Shown here: one piece after another, positions 45,925 to 54,416 of the stretch
Layout of the letters: each line of letters begins with the position of its first letter
Position numbering within the stretch: the stretch's first letter is position 1
Assembly: GCA_017549805.1 (NCBI GenBank)
Contig: JAFYNJ010000009.1
Location: 124,001 to 188,000 of the forward strand
Direction: 5' to 3'
Length of the DNA: 64,000 nt
Source: Bacteroidales bacterium
Lineage (GTDB): Bacteria; Bacteroidota; Bacteroidia; Bacteroidales; F082
Notes under the pieces: model-generated
Databases searched by the model: none
What the model saw: the letters and a program-made list of their open reading frames with translations, nothing else
What the model was told of the DNA's origin: nothing
Position numbers and translations under genes: made by a program

Positions 45925-46766
45925 CGTCTGAATGACCTTACGATCATCACGATGCCGACAATGACGAAGGGAACGCTGAGCCATTGTCCCATGTCGAATG
46001 TCATGTTCTTCTCGAAAGCCACCTGAACGTTCTTCAGGAACTCGATGCCGATGCGCGAGCCAAAGATGATGACGAGGAAAGTGCCAAACATCAAACCGGG
46101 ACGCCTGTCGCCCAGGTCACGCTTGAAATACATCCACAACAGCAAGACCATGGTTACGAGACAGAAGAAAGCCTCGTAAAGTCCCGTGGGATGGCAAGGC
46201 AGCAATTGTCCGTCGGGACCGGGAAACTGTTCCTGTCCACGCACAAACACAAAGCCCCAGGGCAGGGTTGTGGGCGTGCCGTAGATCTCAGAGTTGAACA
46301 CATTGCCCAAGCGGATCAAGGCACCGACCAGACACACTGGGATGACAATACGATCGAGAATCCAAAGATAGGTGATATACTGTTTTTCGGTTTTCTCCTT
46401 CTTGGTGGATTTGTTGAACTTGCGCACATAGAGCCACAAGCCGATCAAGATGCCGATGGCACCGCCGTGGCTGGCAAGACCGCCTTCCCATATCTTAAGC
46501 ATCTCCAATGGCTTGGAAAGGTAATACTCCGGCTCATAAAACAGGCAATGACCTAGACGGGCTCCGATGACGGTGGATACCAGCATGTAGAGCAGCAACG
46601 AGTCCATGGACCATTCGGGCATTTTCTCGTGCTTATACACCCTACTCATCAAGATATAACCCAACAAGAAACCCACTGCCCAGCAGATGCCGTACCAGCG
46701 AACCTGCAACGGGCCCAACGAAAAGGCAACAGGATCAACGTTCCAAGTGATGTAGTTCAAAACCAT
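45909..46766 (-). CDS. lgt: Prolipoprotein diacylglyceryl transferase
   Basis: 285 residues, seven predicted membrane segments. Lgt attaches diacylglycerol to the lipobox cysteine of prolipoproteins in the inner membrane, the first step of lipoprotein maturation. Diagnostic stretches are QVRWYGICWAVGFLLGY, GGLASHGGAIG, the signature GALIRLGNVFNSEIYG with its essential Arg, and HPTGLYEA. The window holds several likely substrates (lipoproteins at 2856, 49590, 52958 and 56802). It has its own promoter 16 nt before the ATG. Confidence 0.96.
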   Translation of the reverse strand: MVLNYITWNVDPVAFSLGPLQVRWYGICWAVGFLLGYILMSRVYKHEKMPEWSMDSLLLYMLVSTVIGARLGHCLFYEPEYYLSKPLEMLKIWEGGLASHGGAIGILIGLWLYVRKFNKSTKKEKTEKQYITYLWILDRIVIPVCLVGALIRLGNVFNSEIYGTPTTLPWGFVFVRGQEQFPGPDGQLLPCHPTGLYEAFFCLVTMVLLLWMYFKRDLGDRRPGLMFGTFLVIIFGSRIGIEFLKNVQVAFEKNMTFDMGQWLSVPFVIVGIVMIVRSFRRQSVK

Positions 46767-46782
46767 ACTCGCAAAATTTTTG

Positions 46783-46790
46783 CAAAGATA
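46783..46790 (-). promoter_or_regulatory. -7 promoter box of lgt
   Basis: On the minus strand TATCTTTG fits TAnnTTTG. Only 16 nt separate it from the ATG, so the leader is very short. Confidence 0.65.
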
Positions 46791-46825
46791 GTTTTTTTTA
46801 GGAGACAGGAGTCAGAAGTCGGAAG

Positions 46826-47593
46826 TCAGAAACTTTTTTGCTTGATAGTAGAGAAACCATCTGAAACTGATTCATTCAGTTGGGCGAGCTCAACCTTTAC
46901 AGATCGCCAGCTCTCTTTCAACATGCCTCCAAAACTGTCGAATTGTCCGTCGGTCATCACAAGGAAACCCCTTCGAAGTAACGACAGTTCCCTATCATCC
47001 ATATCTGGTTGTTGATAAGCCATGAACTCCGGTTCACTTATATCAGATGCCATAAGAACGGATGGGAAAAACTGGGACGAAAGACTTGAGACTCCCTTGG
47101 GCTGCAATTCCGCCAACAGCGGCACTTCCACCATCTCGGATGCCCTAGTGCTCACTGAAACCTTAGGATCTTGGGATTGTTTTGGGGCAGGTTTGGTTTG
47201 CTTCGGAACGATGAAACGTGCTTGGCTTTCCGCCAGGAGCATGGGTTCCTCAACCACCTCCTGGGCACCGATCGGCTTCAGTTCTGCTGTCATCTCCAGA
47301 TCCCGTAATCTCGATCCCGGTTTCCAAACCAAGACGAACAGCAAGGCAACAGCCGCTGCTGCCGAGGCAATCTTGACAAACATGGGAATCACCTTGGGCT
47401 TGTGTTTAAGCGTTTCCTTGTTCTCAAAAACGACGGCAGGTGCCGTGAGTTGAGGCATCTCTTCGGTAAGCTCCGTCCAATCCAAGCCTTGGGCTTCCAC
47501 GAAAGCCTTGAGCTGCGCCGTTTCTTCAGCGTTCAGATTCCCATCCAAATAGTCGAGGAGATAGGCTTCGTAATTGTCGATGTTGATGTTCAT
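46826..47593 (-). CDS. Membrane-anchored anti-sigma factor-like protein
   Basis: 255 residues. The N-terminal ~65 residues resemble a cytoplasmic sigma-binding region (NYEAYLLDYLDGNLNAEETAQLKAF). One transmembrane segment lies at about 70-90 (MFVKIASAAAAVALLFVLVW), and the remaining ~165 residues should lie in the periplasm with no recognised domain. The start overlaps the sigma gene's stop (ATGA), the usual arrangement of an ECF sigma factor and its partner. The anti-sigma role is inferred mainly from this pairing and topology. Confidence 0.75.
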   Translation of the reverse strand: MNINIDNYEAYLLDYLDGNLNAEETAQLKAFVEAQGLDWTELTEEMPQLTAPAVVFENKETLKHKPKVIPMFVKIASAAAAVALLFVLVWKPGSRLRDLEMTAELKPIGAQEVVEEPMLLAESQARFIVPKQTKPAPKQSQDPKVSVSTRASEMVEVPLLAELQPKGVSSLSSQFFPSVLMASDISEPEFMAYQQPDMDDRELSLLRRGFLVMTDGQFDSFGGMLKESWRSVKVELAQLNESVSDGFSTIKQKSF

Positions 47594-48090
47594 GACTCGA
47601 GATCTATGAGATTGTTGATGTTCTTGATGATGTTTTTAATCGCGGTGCGTGCGCGGAAGATGTTCACCTTGACTTGCGATTCGCTTTGTCCGGTGATTTG
47701 GCCGATTTCCTGATAGCTGTAGCCCTCATAGTCGCGCAGCGTCAAGGCGATGCGCTGCATTTCGGGCAGGGTGGCCAAAGCCTTTCCGAGAATTTCGTTG
47801 ACATCGGGATAAGGCATGTGGGCGTTGTCGTCGGCCAGCGGAAGACGCTCATCCATTTCAGTGACCAGGGATTGTTTCCTGAACCGGTCGATCATGGCAT
47901 GATGCGCTGTAGTGAAGAGATAGGATTTTGCCTTGTCAAACTCCACCGAATCGAGTCTCTCCCACACCTTGGCGAAGCTGTCCTGAACAACATCTTCGGC
48001 CTCCTCGCGGTTGCGCAAGGAGGCCAGAGCGAAGCGGAACAGCCCGTCGGCGTATTGATCTACGCAAGTGTTATATTGGGAGCGTGTCAC
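47590..48090 (-). CDS. ECF-type RNA polymerase sigma factor
   Basis: 166 residues. Region 2 is at about 10-75 (RNREEAEDVVQDSFAKVWERL; KSYLFTTAHHAMIDRFRK) and region 4 at about 105-160 (LATLPEMQRIALTLRDYEGYSYQEIGQITG; SQVKVNIFRARTAIK). ECF sigma factors direct RNA polymerase to a small regulon, usually for envelope stress or nutrient sensing. It is 17 nt downstream of the GIN-barrel gene and overlaps its putative anti-sigma gene, so all three are likely one operon. Confidence 0.93.
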   Translation of the reverse strand: MTRSQYNTCVDQYADGLFRFALASLRNREEAEDVVQDSFAKVWERLDSVEFDKAKSYLFTTAHHAMIDRFRKQSLVTEMDERLPLADDNAHMPYPDVNEILGKALATLPEMQRIALTLRDYEGYSYQEIGQITGQSESQVKVNIFRARTAIKNIIKNINNLIDLES

Positions 48091-48107
48091 AAATACGGTT
48101 CTTTCTA

Positions 48108-49511
48108 TTAGAACAACAGGGTGAATCCTACATTGAAGGTATGTGTAGAGGGTCCTTTGCCTTCGACAAACAAGGGAAGCAAGTTGTAACTGGCGAAGAA
48201 GCCCATGTCGCTACCGCCGGCACGCAAGGTGGCATCCAGCTTGAGAAGGTTCGAGTAATAGTCGCCATGCGACTTTTCCTTATATTTGTCCATGAACTTG
48301 ATCTTCATCCAGGTGTCCACCTTGATGCCGCCAGTGACACCCGCTGCGATGAAGAACCCACGGGTCGGTCTGACTTCAATCATCAAAGGAGCTTGGATGT
48401 AGAGCATGCCGAGCTTGCTTTTCTTCAGTTTGCCCTCCACGCTCTCGTCGATCAATTCATATTCCAAGTGTTCGTCGCCTTTGTAAAGCCACACTGGGTT
48501 GTCGAAGCTGTAGTTGTTCCATCCCAAACCGATACCGGTGTAAAGACCTGCATCATGGTTGCGATTGAAGGCGATGCCCACATCGGCGATGTTGAAGTTG
48601 AACACCCAGCTTCTCAAGGGACGCAGCTCCAAATAGTTGAAGTCCGCTTTGGCCAGTTCGTTGCCAAGGAGCATGTTCAGTCCCATGTCGATGCCACCCC
48701 AGTGGGGATCAAAGAGCAAGGATCTCTGTTGAGGTTTCTCGGCTGGTTTCTGCCCTGGGAAGTGATCACCCGGTTTTTTCTCCGGGGCGGGACCATCATG
48801 ACGGTCACGAGGAGCCCGGCCTTCCATCTGGCGTTCCACCTGTTCGCCCCATTCTTCCATGTGGCGACCCCATTCTTCCATGCCTTCGCCCCAACGTTCC
48901 ATGTCGCTGGCGAAGCTATCCCAATCGACCGAGTCAGCAAGACGTTCCAAGTTGACACCCAGTTCGGCAAGCAGATCAGAGAGACCGGCCAAGTTGGGGA
49001 CGGCACGTTTGCCACCCAACCTGACGTGCGGAACTTCCAATCGCTTGGTGTTCACGTCGCCCGAACCATTGTTCTCCACATAGAGGTTGTAACACTTGCC
49101 ACGCAACACCAGGTCACCGCTGCCGTTCATATAGGCATTCACGTTGTCGTAGTTCAAGTCCAGCTTAGTATCGCCGGAGCTGTTGAAAACCACGTCAAGG
49201 TCTTTTCCGTGAAGCGGCCCAGAGGTAATCACGTCGCCACTGGAGTTGACGATCAGGTGCTCCAGACCTGCCATGATCACATAGTAGTCGTCACTTCCAT
49301 TAACGACAAGCACACTGTCTTCAATAAGACAATCCTTGTTTGATTCATAAATACGATTGTACTCGTTGGTAACATCTTGCCTTAGAGAAATGTCGCCTGA
49401 ACTATTGACAATCAGGGTATTGACTTCCTTATTGGTTCGGATTTGGTCTTTTTGCGCCATAGCGACTCCCATGATCAGAAGTGCGAGCGCGGTGAATAAT
49501 AGCTTTTTCAT
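48108..49511 (-). CDS. GIN-domain protein with Trp-Gly heptad repeats and a C-terminal outer-membrane barrel
   Basis: 467 residues. Signal peptide 1-19 (ends VAMAQ). Residues about 20-160 form a short beta-helix of the GIN/DUF2807 kind with recurring NSSGD or NGSGD turns. Residues about 205-235 hold a run of 7-residue repeats of the type MEEWGxx (MERWGEG, MEEWGRH, MEEWGEQ). A Pro/Lys-rich linker follows, then from about 270 an outer-membrane beta-barrel with alternating hydrophobic strands ending in FNVGFTLLF, a terminal Phe as in barrel proteins. It precedes the sigma and anti-sigma genes and could be the surface sensor or target of that pair; this role is inferred. Confidence 0.72.
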   Translation of the reverse strand: MKKLLFTALALLIMGVAMAQKDQIRTNKEVNTLIVNSSGDISLRQDVTNEYNRIYESNKDCLIEDSVLVVNGSDDYYVIMAGLEHLIVNSSGDVITSGPLHGKDLDVVFNSSGDTKLDLNYDNVNAYMNGSGDLVLRGKCYNLYVENNGSGDVNTKRLEVPHVRLGGKRAVPNLAGLSDLLAELGVNLERLADSVDWDSFASDMERWGEGMEEWGRHMEEWGEQVERQMEGRAPRDRHDGPAPEKKPGDHFPGQKPAEKPQQRSLLFDPHWGGIDMGLNMLLGNELAKADFNYLELRPLRSWVFNFNIADVGIAFNRNHDAGLYTGIGLGWNNYSFDNPVWLYKGDEHLEYELIDESVEGKLKKSKLGMLYIQAPLMIEVRPTRGFFIAAGVTGGIKVDTWMKIKFMDKYKEKSHGDYYSNLLKLDATLRAGGSDMGFFASYNLLPLFVEGKGPSTHTFNVGFTLLF

Positions 49512-49589
49512 TGTTGAATTGTTTATTTGTTGATTTGTTTCTTATTGTTCTCCGAAAAACAACTATAAGACGAATCAACATGAAAAAAG

Positions 49590-52127
49590 TTACAAACTGC
49601 GAGCAGAAAAAACGAATATTTTTTCTGGAAGGACCGGTGTGAAGGTAACACGGCGGGTTTGGCCTGCTTCCAAATCAAAGCAATTATCGGAGAAAACGCC
49701 GTAACCGCCTGTACTAACCACCTGAACATCCTTGGCGAAGACATCCGATTTCACATCGACTTGGATGACATCCCCTTCTTTCTGTATGGAGAGATCCAGC
49801 TTGGCTTCGGGTAGTTGCAGGTGTTTTGGATAGACCAGATAGCAAAAACGCTCGGCGAGCAATGTCTCCGACTCCATCAGCTCAAGTTTCAGGTAAACCT
49901 TCTTAAGGTCCACATTCCTCAAGCATTCACTCAAGCCTTCCACATAGTATTTTCTGTTTTTGTTGGCGCCCAGCTCGACCTTCACAGTCTGTTCAAACAA
50001 GGTTTGTCCATCGAAGTCTTTCACGGAAACCAACAACATCCCATCGATACCGCGAAGCATATCGGAGGTCACAAATACTTGGTTGTCGTTCCGGTCAAAA
50101 GAAAGCAACACGGGGGCGTAGAGTGTCTTCAATTGATCATAAAAGACTTTGGGAGTGCCATTATAGTCGATGGCCGACCAGGATGTAACAGGCCAGGCAT
50201 CGTTGAGCTGCCAAAAGAGTGTGCCCATGTTGTAAGGCTTGGCGGTGCGATGTGCCTCTATGGCGATCTCCATGCCATAGGCTTGGGAACGTTGGCTCAG
50301 ATTGACATATTCCTCAAAGGTATGTGCTTTCGGAAAGTAACGTTCGATGAAATCGTTGATCTGTCGGGTGCCACGGGCGTGTTTCTGATGTGCCGCCAAG
50401 AAGGCGTTCTTTTTTATCATCGAATACAGGTCGTCACCCTCATAGTCGCACAATGCCTTGAACTCGGCATTGTCGCCGGCTGCCGCTTTCAATGTGTTGA
50501 TGTCGGGATACGACTGGTAGCCGTATTCGCTATTGAAGCGTCCCACTTTCTCGCGATAGGCCTCGTAAGGCTGTTCGCCCCACCACACGCCCCAGTAGTG
50601 CACATCGCCTTGGGTCAGGCTCTCGGGTCTTCCCCAACCTTTCGAAGGCGAGCTAGGCCAATAGGGACGGGTGCCGTCATAGAGATCGACCACCATCGGC
50701 AGGATCTGTTCGAAGAGTCGGTCATAGCCAGCCTTGATGGCTTGGTCGTCCTCCGCCGACCAGCCCAACGACTGTTGCCAGCCCCAGTTGTAATAGCCTT
50801 CGGAGATCTCGTTGCCACCACACCATAACGCTAACGACGGATGCGAAGCCAAGCGTTTCACCTGTTCCAAGGCCTCCAACTTGGCATTGTCGAGGAAAGC
50901 CTCGTCGTAAGGATACATCGTGCCTGCATACATGAAGTCCTCCCAGACCAGGATGCCGAGCGAGTCGCAGATGTTGAAGAAGTCATCAGACGGATAGATG
51001 CCGCCGCCCCAGACACGCAGCATGTTGAAGTGAGCGTCTTTGGCCAAATGGAGCAGCTTCAGGGTATTGTTGTGGTCGATCCAGGTCTCGATCATCTCTT
51101 CAGGAACATAGTTGGCTCCCTTGGCATAGAACGGTTCGCCATTCACCTTGAAATAGAATGAGGACCCAACTTCATCCAGTTCCTGCACCAGCTGAACGGT
51201 CTTGATGCCTGTACGGACCATCTTGGAATCAAGTAGCTTGTCCTTGTCTTTCAGCACGACTTCGAAATCGTAGAGCGGTTGCTCCCCCATCTCGTTGGGC
51301 CACCACAAACGCGGGTTATCGACAATGAAATCGAACAGCTTGTGCTGGTCGCCTTTCTCCATTTGGAACGGGAAGCTTTGGAACAGTTCCCCGTTGGTCT
51401 TGATCTCAGCGACCATCTCGCCCGAAGCGGTACTCTCGACATCGATATGAAGGGTCAGAACGGCTTTTTCTTCCGACACCTCTTTAGAAACGATATAAGC
51501 GTTTTCAAGCCTGGCATCCGACCAGCCGACGAGCTTGACGGGCTTCCAGATGCCTACATTCTTGTATTTCGGGGCCCAGTCCCAGCCATGCTGATAGGGT
51601 GCCTTGCGTGTGACAGCGTATTTCTCGGGGAGGCGTGGCCGTTGTTGGTCATAGAGCGCCTGTTGAAGGCTATCGTACCGGGGAAAACTGACCACGAGCA
51701 CGTTATCCTTGGCCTTTAAGAGTTGTTTTACATCTGCCTTCCAGGTTCGGAACTGATTATTGGCATCAAAAAGCTTCTCCCCGTTCAAAGTCACCGAAGC
51801 GTAGGTGTCGATGCCTTCGAACACCAGCTCAACAGCGTCTTGTCCGAGCATGTTGCTTTTGACATTGAAATGCGTGGTGTAGGTCCAAGGATGGTCGGAG
51901 ATCCACAGCAGCTCGTCTTCGACAGTACCGCTGTAGGGATCCGGAATGTACCTTGCGTTAAAGAGGGTTTGCTGCACTACGGAAGGGACCGTGAAATGCC
52001 GAAGGGTGTCCAAGGTGTCGCTTGCCAGCGTCCAACCACGATCAAGGTATTGTTCGAAAATGTAATTGCGATTCGTGCAGGATGCCAGAGCGATGAAGAC
52101 GGCGAAGAATAAGGCGATTCGTTTCAT
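49590..52127 (-). CDS. GH2 beta-mannosidase, lipoprotein
   Basis: 845 residues. Lipoprotein signal with lipid Cys17 (IALASC). The jelly-roll sugar-binding, Ig-like and TIM-barrel domains of GH2 follow in order. WVWEDFMYAG-type sequence (LVWEDFMYAGTMYPY) is typical of beta-mannosidases. The acid/base Glu440 lies in WCGGNE and the nucleophile Glu534 in FNSEYGYQSYP. It removes terminal beta-linked mannose from oligosaccharides such as N-glycan cores or mannans, outside or in the periplasm. The ATG overlaps the cutC stop by one base (TAATG), so the two are co-translated. There is no SusC/SusD pair beside it, so this is not a typical polysaccharide utilisation locus. Confidence 0.9.
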   Translation of the reverse strand: MKRIALFFAVFIALASCTNRNYIFEQYLDRGWTLASDTLDTLRHFTVPSVVQQTLFNARYIPDPYSGTVEDELLWISDHPWTYTTHFNVKSNMLGQDAVELVFEGIDTYASVTLNGEKLFDANNQFRTWKADVKQLLKAKDNVLVVSFPRYDSLQQALYDQQRPRLPEKYAVTRKAPYQHGWDWAPKYKNVGIWKPVKLVGWSDARLENAYIVSKEVSEEKAVLTLHIDVESTASGEMVAEIKTNGELFQSFPFQMEKGDQHKLFDFIVDNPRLWWPNEMGEQPLYDFEVVLKDKDKLLDSKMVRTGIKTVQLVQELDEVGSSFYFKVNGEPFYAKGANYVPEEMIETWIDHNNTLKLLHLAKDAHFNMLRVWGGGIYPSDDFFNICDSLGILVWEDFMYAGTMYPYDEAFLDNAKLEALEQVKRLASHPSLALWCGGNEISEGYYNWGWQQSLGWSAEDDQAIKAGYDRLFEQILPMVVDLYDGTRPYWPSSPSKGWGRPESLTQGDVHYWGVWWGEQPYEAYREKVGRFNSEYGYQSYPDINTLKAAAGDNAEFKALCDYEGDDLYSMIKKNAFLAAHQKHARGTRQINDFIERYFPKAHTFEEYVNLSQRSQAYGMEIAIEAHRTAKPYNMGTLFWQLNDAWPVTSWSAIDYNGTPKVFYDQLKTLYAPVLLSFDRNDNQVFVTSDMLRGIDGMLLVSVKDFDGQTLFEQTVKVELGANKNRKYYVEGLSECLRNVDLKKVYLKLELMESETLLAERFCYLVYPKHLQLPEAKLDLSIQKEGDVIQVDVKSDVFAKDVQVVSTGGYGVFSDNCFDLEAGQTRRVTFTPVLPEKIFVFSARSL

Positions 52128-52858
52128 TATGGGTTAATCAGTTTTTCCATCTCATAAATGATGTCGTAATTCGATTCTGTCCACACCATCGAAGCGCCTG
52201 TTGCGTCCTTCTGGTTGGGATAAAGCTGTTCGTTGAACCGCGGCACCCAATGGCCCAGGGAGGCATGCACGTTGACCACGCCCGTTTGGTTGACGATGTC
52301 CATCACATTGCCAAGGTTGATGCCGCCGCCAGGCATGATGGCAATTTTGTCGCCATAGCGCAGCTGCATCTCGGCGATCATCGGGATACCCTCCTCGGCA
52401 GTGGGTTTGCCACCCGAGGTCAGCACCTTGTCGAAGCCCAGCTCAATAAGTTGTTCCATAGCTTCAAAAGGCTTCACGCAGGCGTCGATGGCGCGATGGA
52501 AGGTAAACTTCAGCCCCTCTCCTGCTTCCATCAAGACTTTCAAGGAATCTACATCCAGCATGCCCTCGTTGTTCAGAGCCCCGATCACCACGCCTTCAAA
52601 GCCCAGCTTCTTGCAGAGCAGGATATCGGTCTTCATGACTTCAACTTCCTCTTCATTATAGATGTAGTTGCCCGGTCGCGGCCTGATGAGCACACGGATG
52701 GGGATGAAAGAAAGGTCGATGGCTTTGGCCATCGTTCCGAAGGAAGGCGTGAGGCCACCCACTTCGAGGGCCTCGCAGAGTTCGACACATTGTGCGCAGC
52801 CGTCCATGGCGTTGCGCAGGGATGGTATGCCGTTGGCACAGATTTCTAGACGGATCAT
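52127..52858 (-). CDS. cutC: CutC family TIM-barrel protein
   Basis: 243 residues from ATG 52858, the usual length. It begins RLEICANG and contains CAQCVELCEALEVGGLTPS, VLIRPRPGNYIYNEEE, FHRAID, LTSGGKPTAEEG and IMPGGGINLGNV, all family hallmarks. CutC was named for copper homeostasis, but its biochemical function is not settled. The longer frame from 52939 is rejected because the -7 box at 52876-52883 lies inside it. Coupled to the downstream beta-mannosidase by a TAATG overlap. Confidence 0.92.
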   Translation of the reverse strand: MIRLEICANGIPSLRNAMDGCAQCVELCEALEVGGLTPSFGTMAKAIDLSFIPIRVLIRPRPGNYIYNEEEVEVMKTDILLCKKLGFEGVVIGALNNEGMLDVDSLKVLMEAGEGLKFTFHRAIDACVKPFEAMEQLIELGFDKVLTSGGKPTAEEGIPMIAEMQLRYGDKIAIMPGGGINLGNVMDIVNQTGVVNVHASLGHWVPRFNEQLYPNQKDATGASMVWTESNYDIIYEMEKLINP

Positions 52859-52875
52859 AGTTCTTAAATTTTGGA

Positions 52876-52883
52876 CAAAGATA
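52876..52883 (-). promoter_or_regulatory. -7 promoter box of cutC and the beta-mannosidase
   Basis: On the minus strand TATCTTTG fits TAnnTTTG, 17 nt before the cutC ATG. Confidence 0.65.
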
Positions 52884-52905
52884 GTGGTTTTATCGAAAAA
52901 AGCAG

Positions 52906-52913
52906 TATTTTTG
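52906..52913 (+). promoter_or_regulatory. -7 promoter box of the small lipoprotein gene
   Basis: TATTTTTG fits TAnnTTTG, 44 nt before ATG 52958. It is divergent from the cutC promoter 22 bp away. Confidence 0.6.
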
Positions 52914-52957
52914 GCTATGGACAAGTTATTGAGAAACACTTTATCAAAACAATCAAT

Positions 52958-53362
52958 ATGAAAAAGACCTTGAAAATCATGATGATGCTTGCATTAGTAA
53001 GCATCTTCGGCGCTTGCACCAACGCAAATTCCAACACGAATTCCAACTTGCCTTCAGACAGCAAACAAGACAAAGCCTCCATTGTGGGAAAATGGAAAGG
53101 AGTCAAGCTTGTCAAATATGGGAAAACAGACGAAGGCATGACCGAGCTTCTCCAATCCTCCATCTACGAATTCAAGGAAGACGGAACGATGTTGTGGTAT
53201 TATGAAAACGAGGTCATCGAAACACAAACCTATACTATCAATGGCAACACTCTGTCGATTGAAGACTCCAAGGACTACACCATCAAAACCTTGACAAAGG
53301 ATAAGCTAATTTTGGAGCGGTCCGAATCTGAAGAGATTTCCGAGTACGAGCGGGTGAAATAA
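52958..53362 (+). CDS. Small lipocalin-like lipoprotein
   Basis: 134 residues from ATG 52958. Lipoprotein signal with lipid Cys20 (SIFGAC) and a Ser/Asn-rich tether. The body is IVGKWKGVKLVKYGK, YEFKEDGTMLWYY, YTINGNTLSIED and LTKDKLILER, the strand pattern of small lipocalin-like domains common in Bacteroidota. Ligand unknown. A longer frame from 52871 starts upstream of the promoter and is rejected. Confidence 0.75.
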   Translation: MKKTLKIMMMLALVSIFGACTNANSNTNSNLPSDSKQDKASIVGKWKGVKLVKYGKTDEGMTELLQSSIYEFKEDGTMLWYYENEVIETQTYTINGNTLSIEDSKDYTIKTLTKDKLILERSESEEISEYERVK

Positions 53363-53423
53363 AGTTGAGCCTCAAAGAAGGCGGTTTTTCCTGCTTTTGG
53401 GTTGTGTTTTTGGTGAAAATGTA

Positions 53424-53431
53424 TAACTTTG
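53424..53431 (+). promoter_or_regulatory. -7 promoter box of the MNT/HEPN pair
   Basis: TAACTTTG fits TAnnTTTG, with a TTG 19 nt upstream (53402-53404), the expected -33 spacing. It lies 28 nt before ATG 53460. Confidence 0.65.
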
Positions 53432-53459
53432 CATTATCTATACCCTAATACTGGCACTA

Positions 53460-53771
53460 ATGAGCAAACAAACCCTAATGATGATTCAGCTGATAGCTGA
53501 GTATTTCAAGACCCAACCGGTGTTGAAGGCGTGGTTGTTCGGTTCGTATGCCCGGGGGGAGCAACATGCTGACAGCGATGTGGACATCCTCGTGGTTTTC
53601 GACCAAAAAACTGGCAAGGGCGTGAGTTTGTTGAAACACATTGGCATTGCCTTGGATTTGGAAGATCTGCTTGGTAAAAAAGTGGATTTGGTTACCGATG
53701 GCACTTTGCTTCCTTTCGTTCGTGAGTCCGCTGAAAAAGATAAGGTTTTGATTTATGAGAGAGCCAGTTAA
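53460..53771 (+). CDS. mntA: MNT-type nucleotidyltransferase, antitoxin of a HEPN/MNT pair
   Basis: 103 residues, a minimal nucleotidyltransferase. The core motif is GSYARGEQHADSDVD, with Gly28-Ser29 and the metal-binding Asp40 and Asp42 (GSx10DxD). In characterised pairs MntA silences the HEPN toxin by adding AMP to a tyrosine. The 3' end overlaps the HEPN gene by 17 nt, so the two are translationally coupled. Confidence 0.9.
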   Translation: MSKQTLMMIQLIAEYFKTQPVLKAWLFGSYARGEQHADSDVDILVVFDQKTGKGVSLLKHIGIALDLEDLLGKKVDLVTDGTLLPFVRESAEKDKVLIYERAS

Positions 53772-54108
53772 AGATACGGGAAGACTTCTCCATATCCTTG
53801 AGAGCATCGACAATATCTATGAATTTGCCGACAGGAAGACCTTTGAGCAAATTGAAGGTGACAAGATGCGTTTCTTTGCCATAGTTTATCAGCTGGTTGT
53901 CATTGGCGAAGCCGCCAACATGCTGACCAAAGAGTTTCGTCATGAACACCCGCAGACGCCTTGGCGCGAGATTGTCAGTATGCGCAACTTTATCGTACAC
54001 GGCTATAATGTCGTCGATAAAACCGAGGTTTGGTCGGTGATTGAAAATGATTTGGGACCATTGAAACAACAGATCGAACAATATATTAGTGAACTTGAAT
54101 GTGAATAA
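53755..54108 (+). CDS. hepT: HEPN (HepT/DUF86) toxin
   Basis: 117 residues, all helical. The RNase motif Rx4-6H is RNFIVH (Arg77-His82), followed by Gly-Tyr84, so the full Rx4HxY form is present; the Tyr is the residue that MntA AMPylates in characterised pairs. GEAANMLTKEF is also typical of the family. HepT proteins cleave RNA and arrest growth when free of their antitoxin. The pair opens the small accessory island. Confidence 0.9.
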   Translation: MREPVKDTGRLLHILESIDNIYEFADRKTFEQIEGDKMRFFAIVYQLVVIGEAANMLTKEFRHEHPQTPWREIVSMRNFIVHGYNVVDKTEVWSVIENDLGPLKQQIEQYISELECE

Positions 54109-54174
54109 AACCACTCAACTATAAAGAAAGAGAATAACTAACATATTATAAAACAAAGCATTAGCTATTATTTC

Positions 54175-54350
54175 GCGTTTAGCCAAGAGCCTCGGAAACT
54201 ATTTGGAAATAAACAATCAGAAATAATACCTGGCAGTCTTTCAATTGGAAGACCTCACGAGTAGGATAATGCAATGCTTGTACCGATTAGGTGCAGGCAA
54301 CTTGTTTACTCGTAGAGGTTTCCGTCCGAGGCCGCCTCTCAGCTAAACGC
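54175..54350. ncRNA. Candidate structured RNA or structured DNA element in the 308-nt gap
   Basis: The outer stem GCGTTTAGC/GCTAAACGC (54175-54183 with 54342-54350) continues inward through AGAG/CTCT, CCTCGG/CCGAGG and AAAC/GTTT: 23 pairs interrupted by two 4-nt bulges on one side. Inside lie GTCTTTC/GGAAGAC (54236-54253), CTC-ACGAGTA/TACTCGT-a-GAG (54254-54263 with 54307-54317), and GCTTGTACC/GGTGCAGGC (54276-54284 with 54290-54298, two G-U pairs). GGTGCAGGC can also pair with GCTTGCACC at 54359-54367, followed by a T run at 54373. The rest of the 54109-54416 gap shows nothing else clear. Plus strand is favoured by the G-U pairs and T run. No known RNA family recognised. Confidence 0.45.
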
Positions 54351-54416
54351 AATAAGGGGCTTGCACCTTCCTTTTTGCGTTGGCGGATTGATAGCGTTGC
54401 AATCACTATCAATCAC

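Noticed and set aside
47928-49343. 471-codon open frame antisense to the GIN-barrel and sigma genes
   Set aside because: It crosses two well-supported genes on the other strand and resembles nothing.
49590-52858. Polysaccharide utilisation locus around the beta-mannosidase
   Set aside because: No SusC/SusD pair or other glycan enzymes are adjacent; the neighbour is cutC.
52859-52939. 27-codon extension of cutC
   Set aside because: The cutC -7 box (52876-52883) lies inside it, and the family starts at the MIRLEICANG sequence.
54175-54350. Retron non-coding RNA
   Set aside because: The closing complementary ends and a TTAGC next to one end recall retron msr-msd, but no reverse transcriptase gene is in the window and the internal stems do not follow the retron pattern.
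54300-54390. Integron attC recombination site
   Set aside because: Imperfect inverted arms are present, but the core GTTRRRY/RYYYAAC sequences do not fit and there is no integrase or cassette series.
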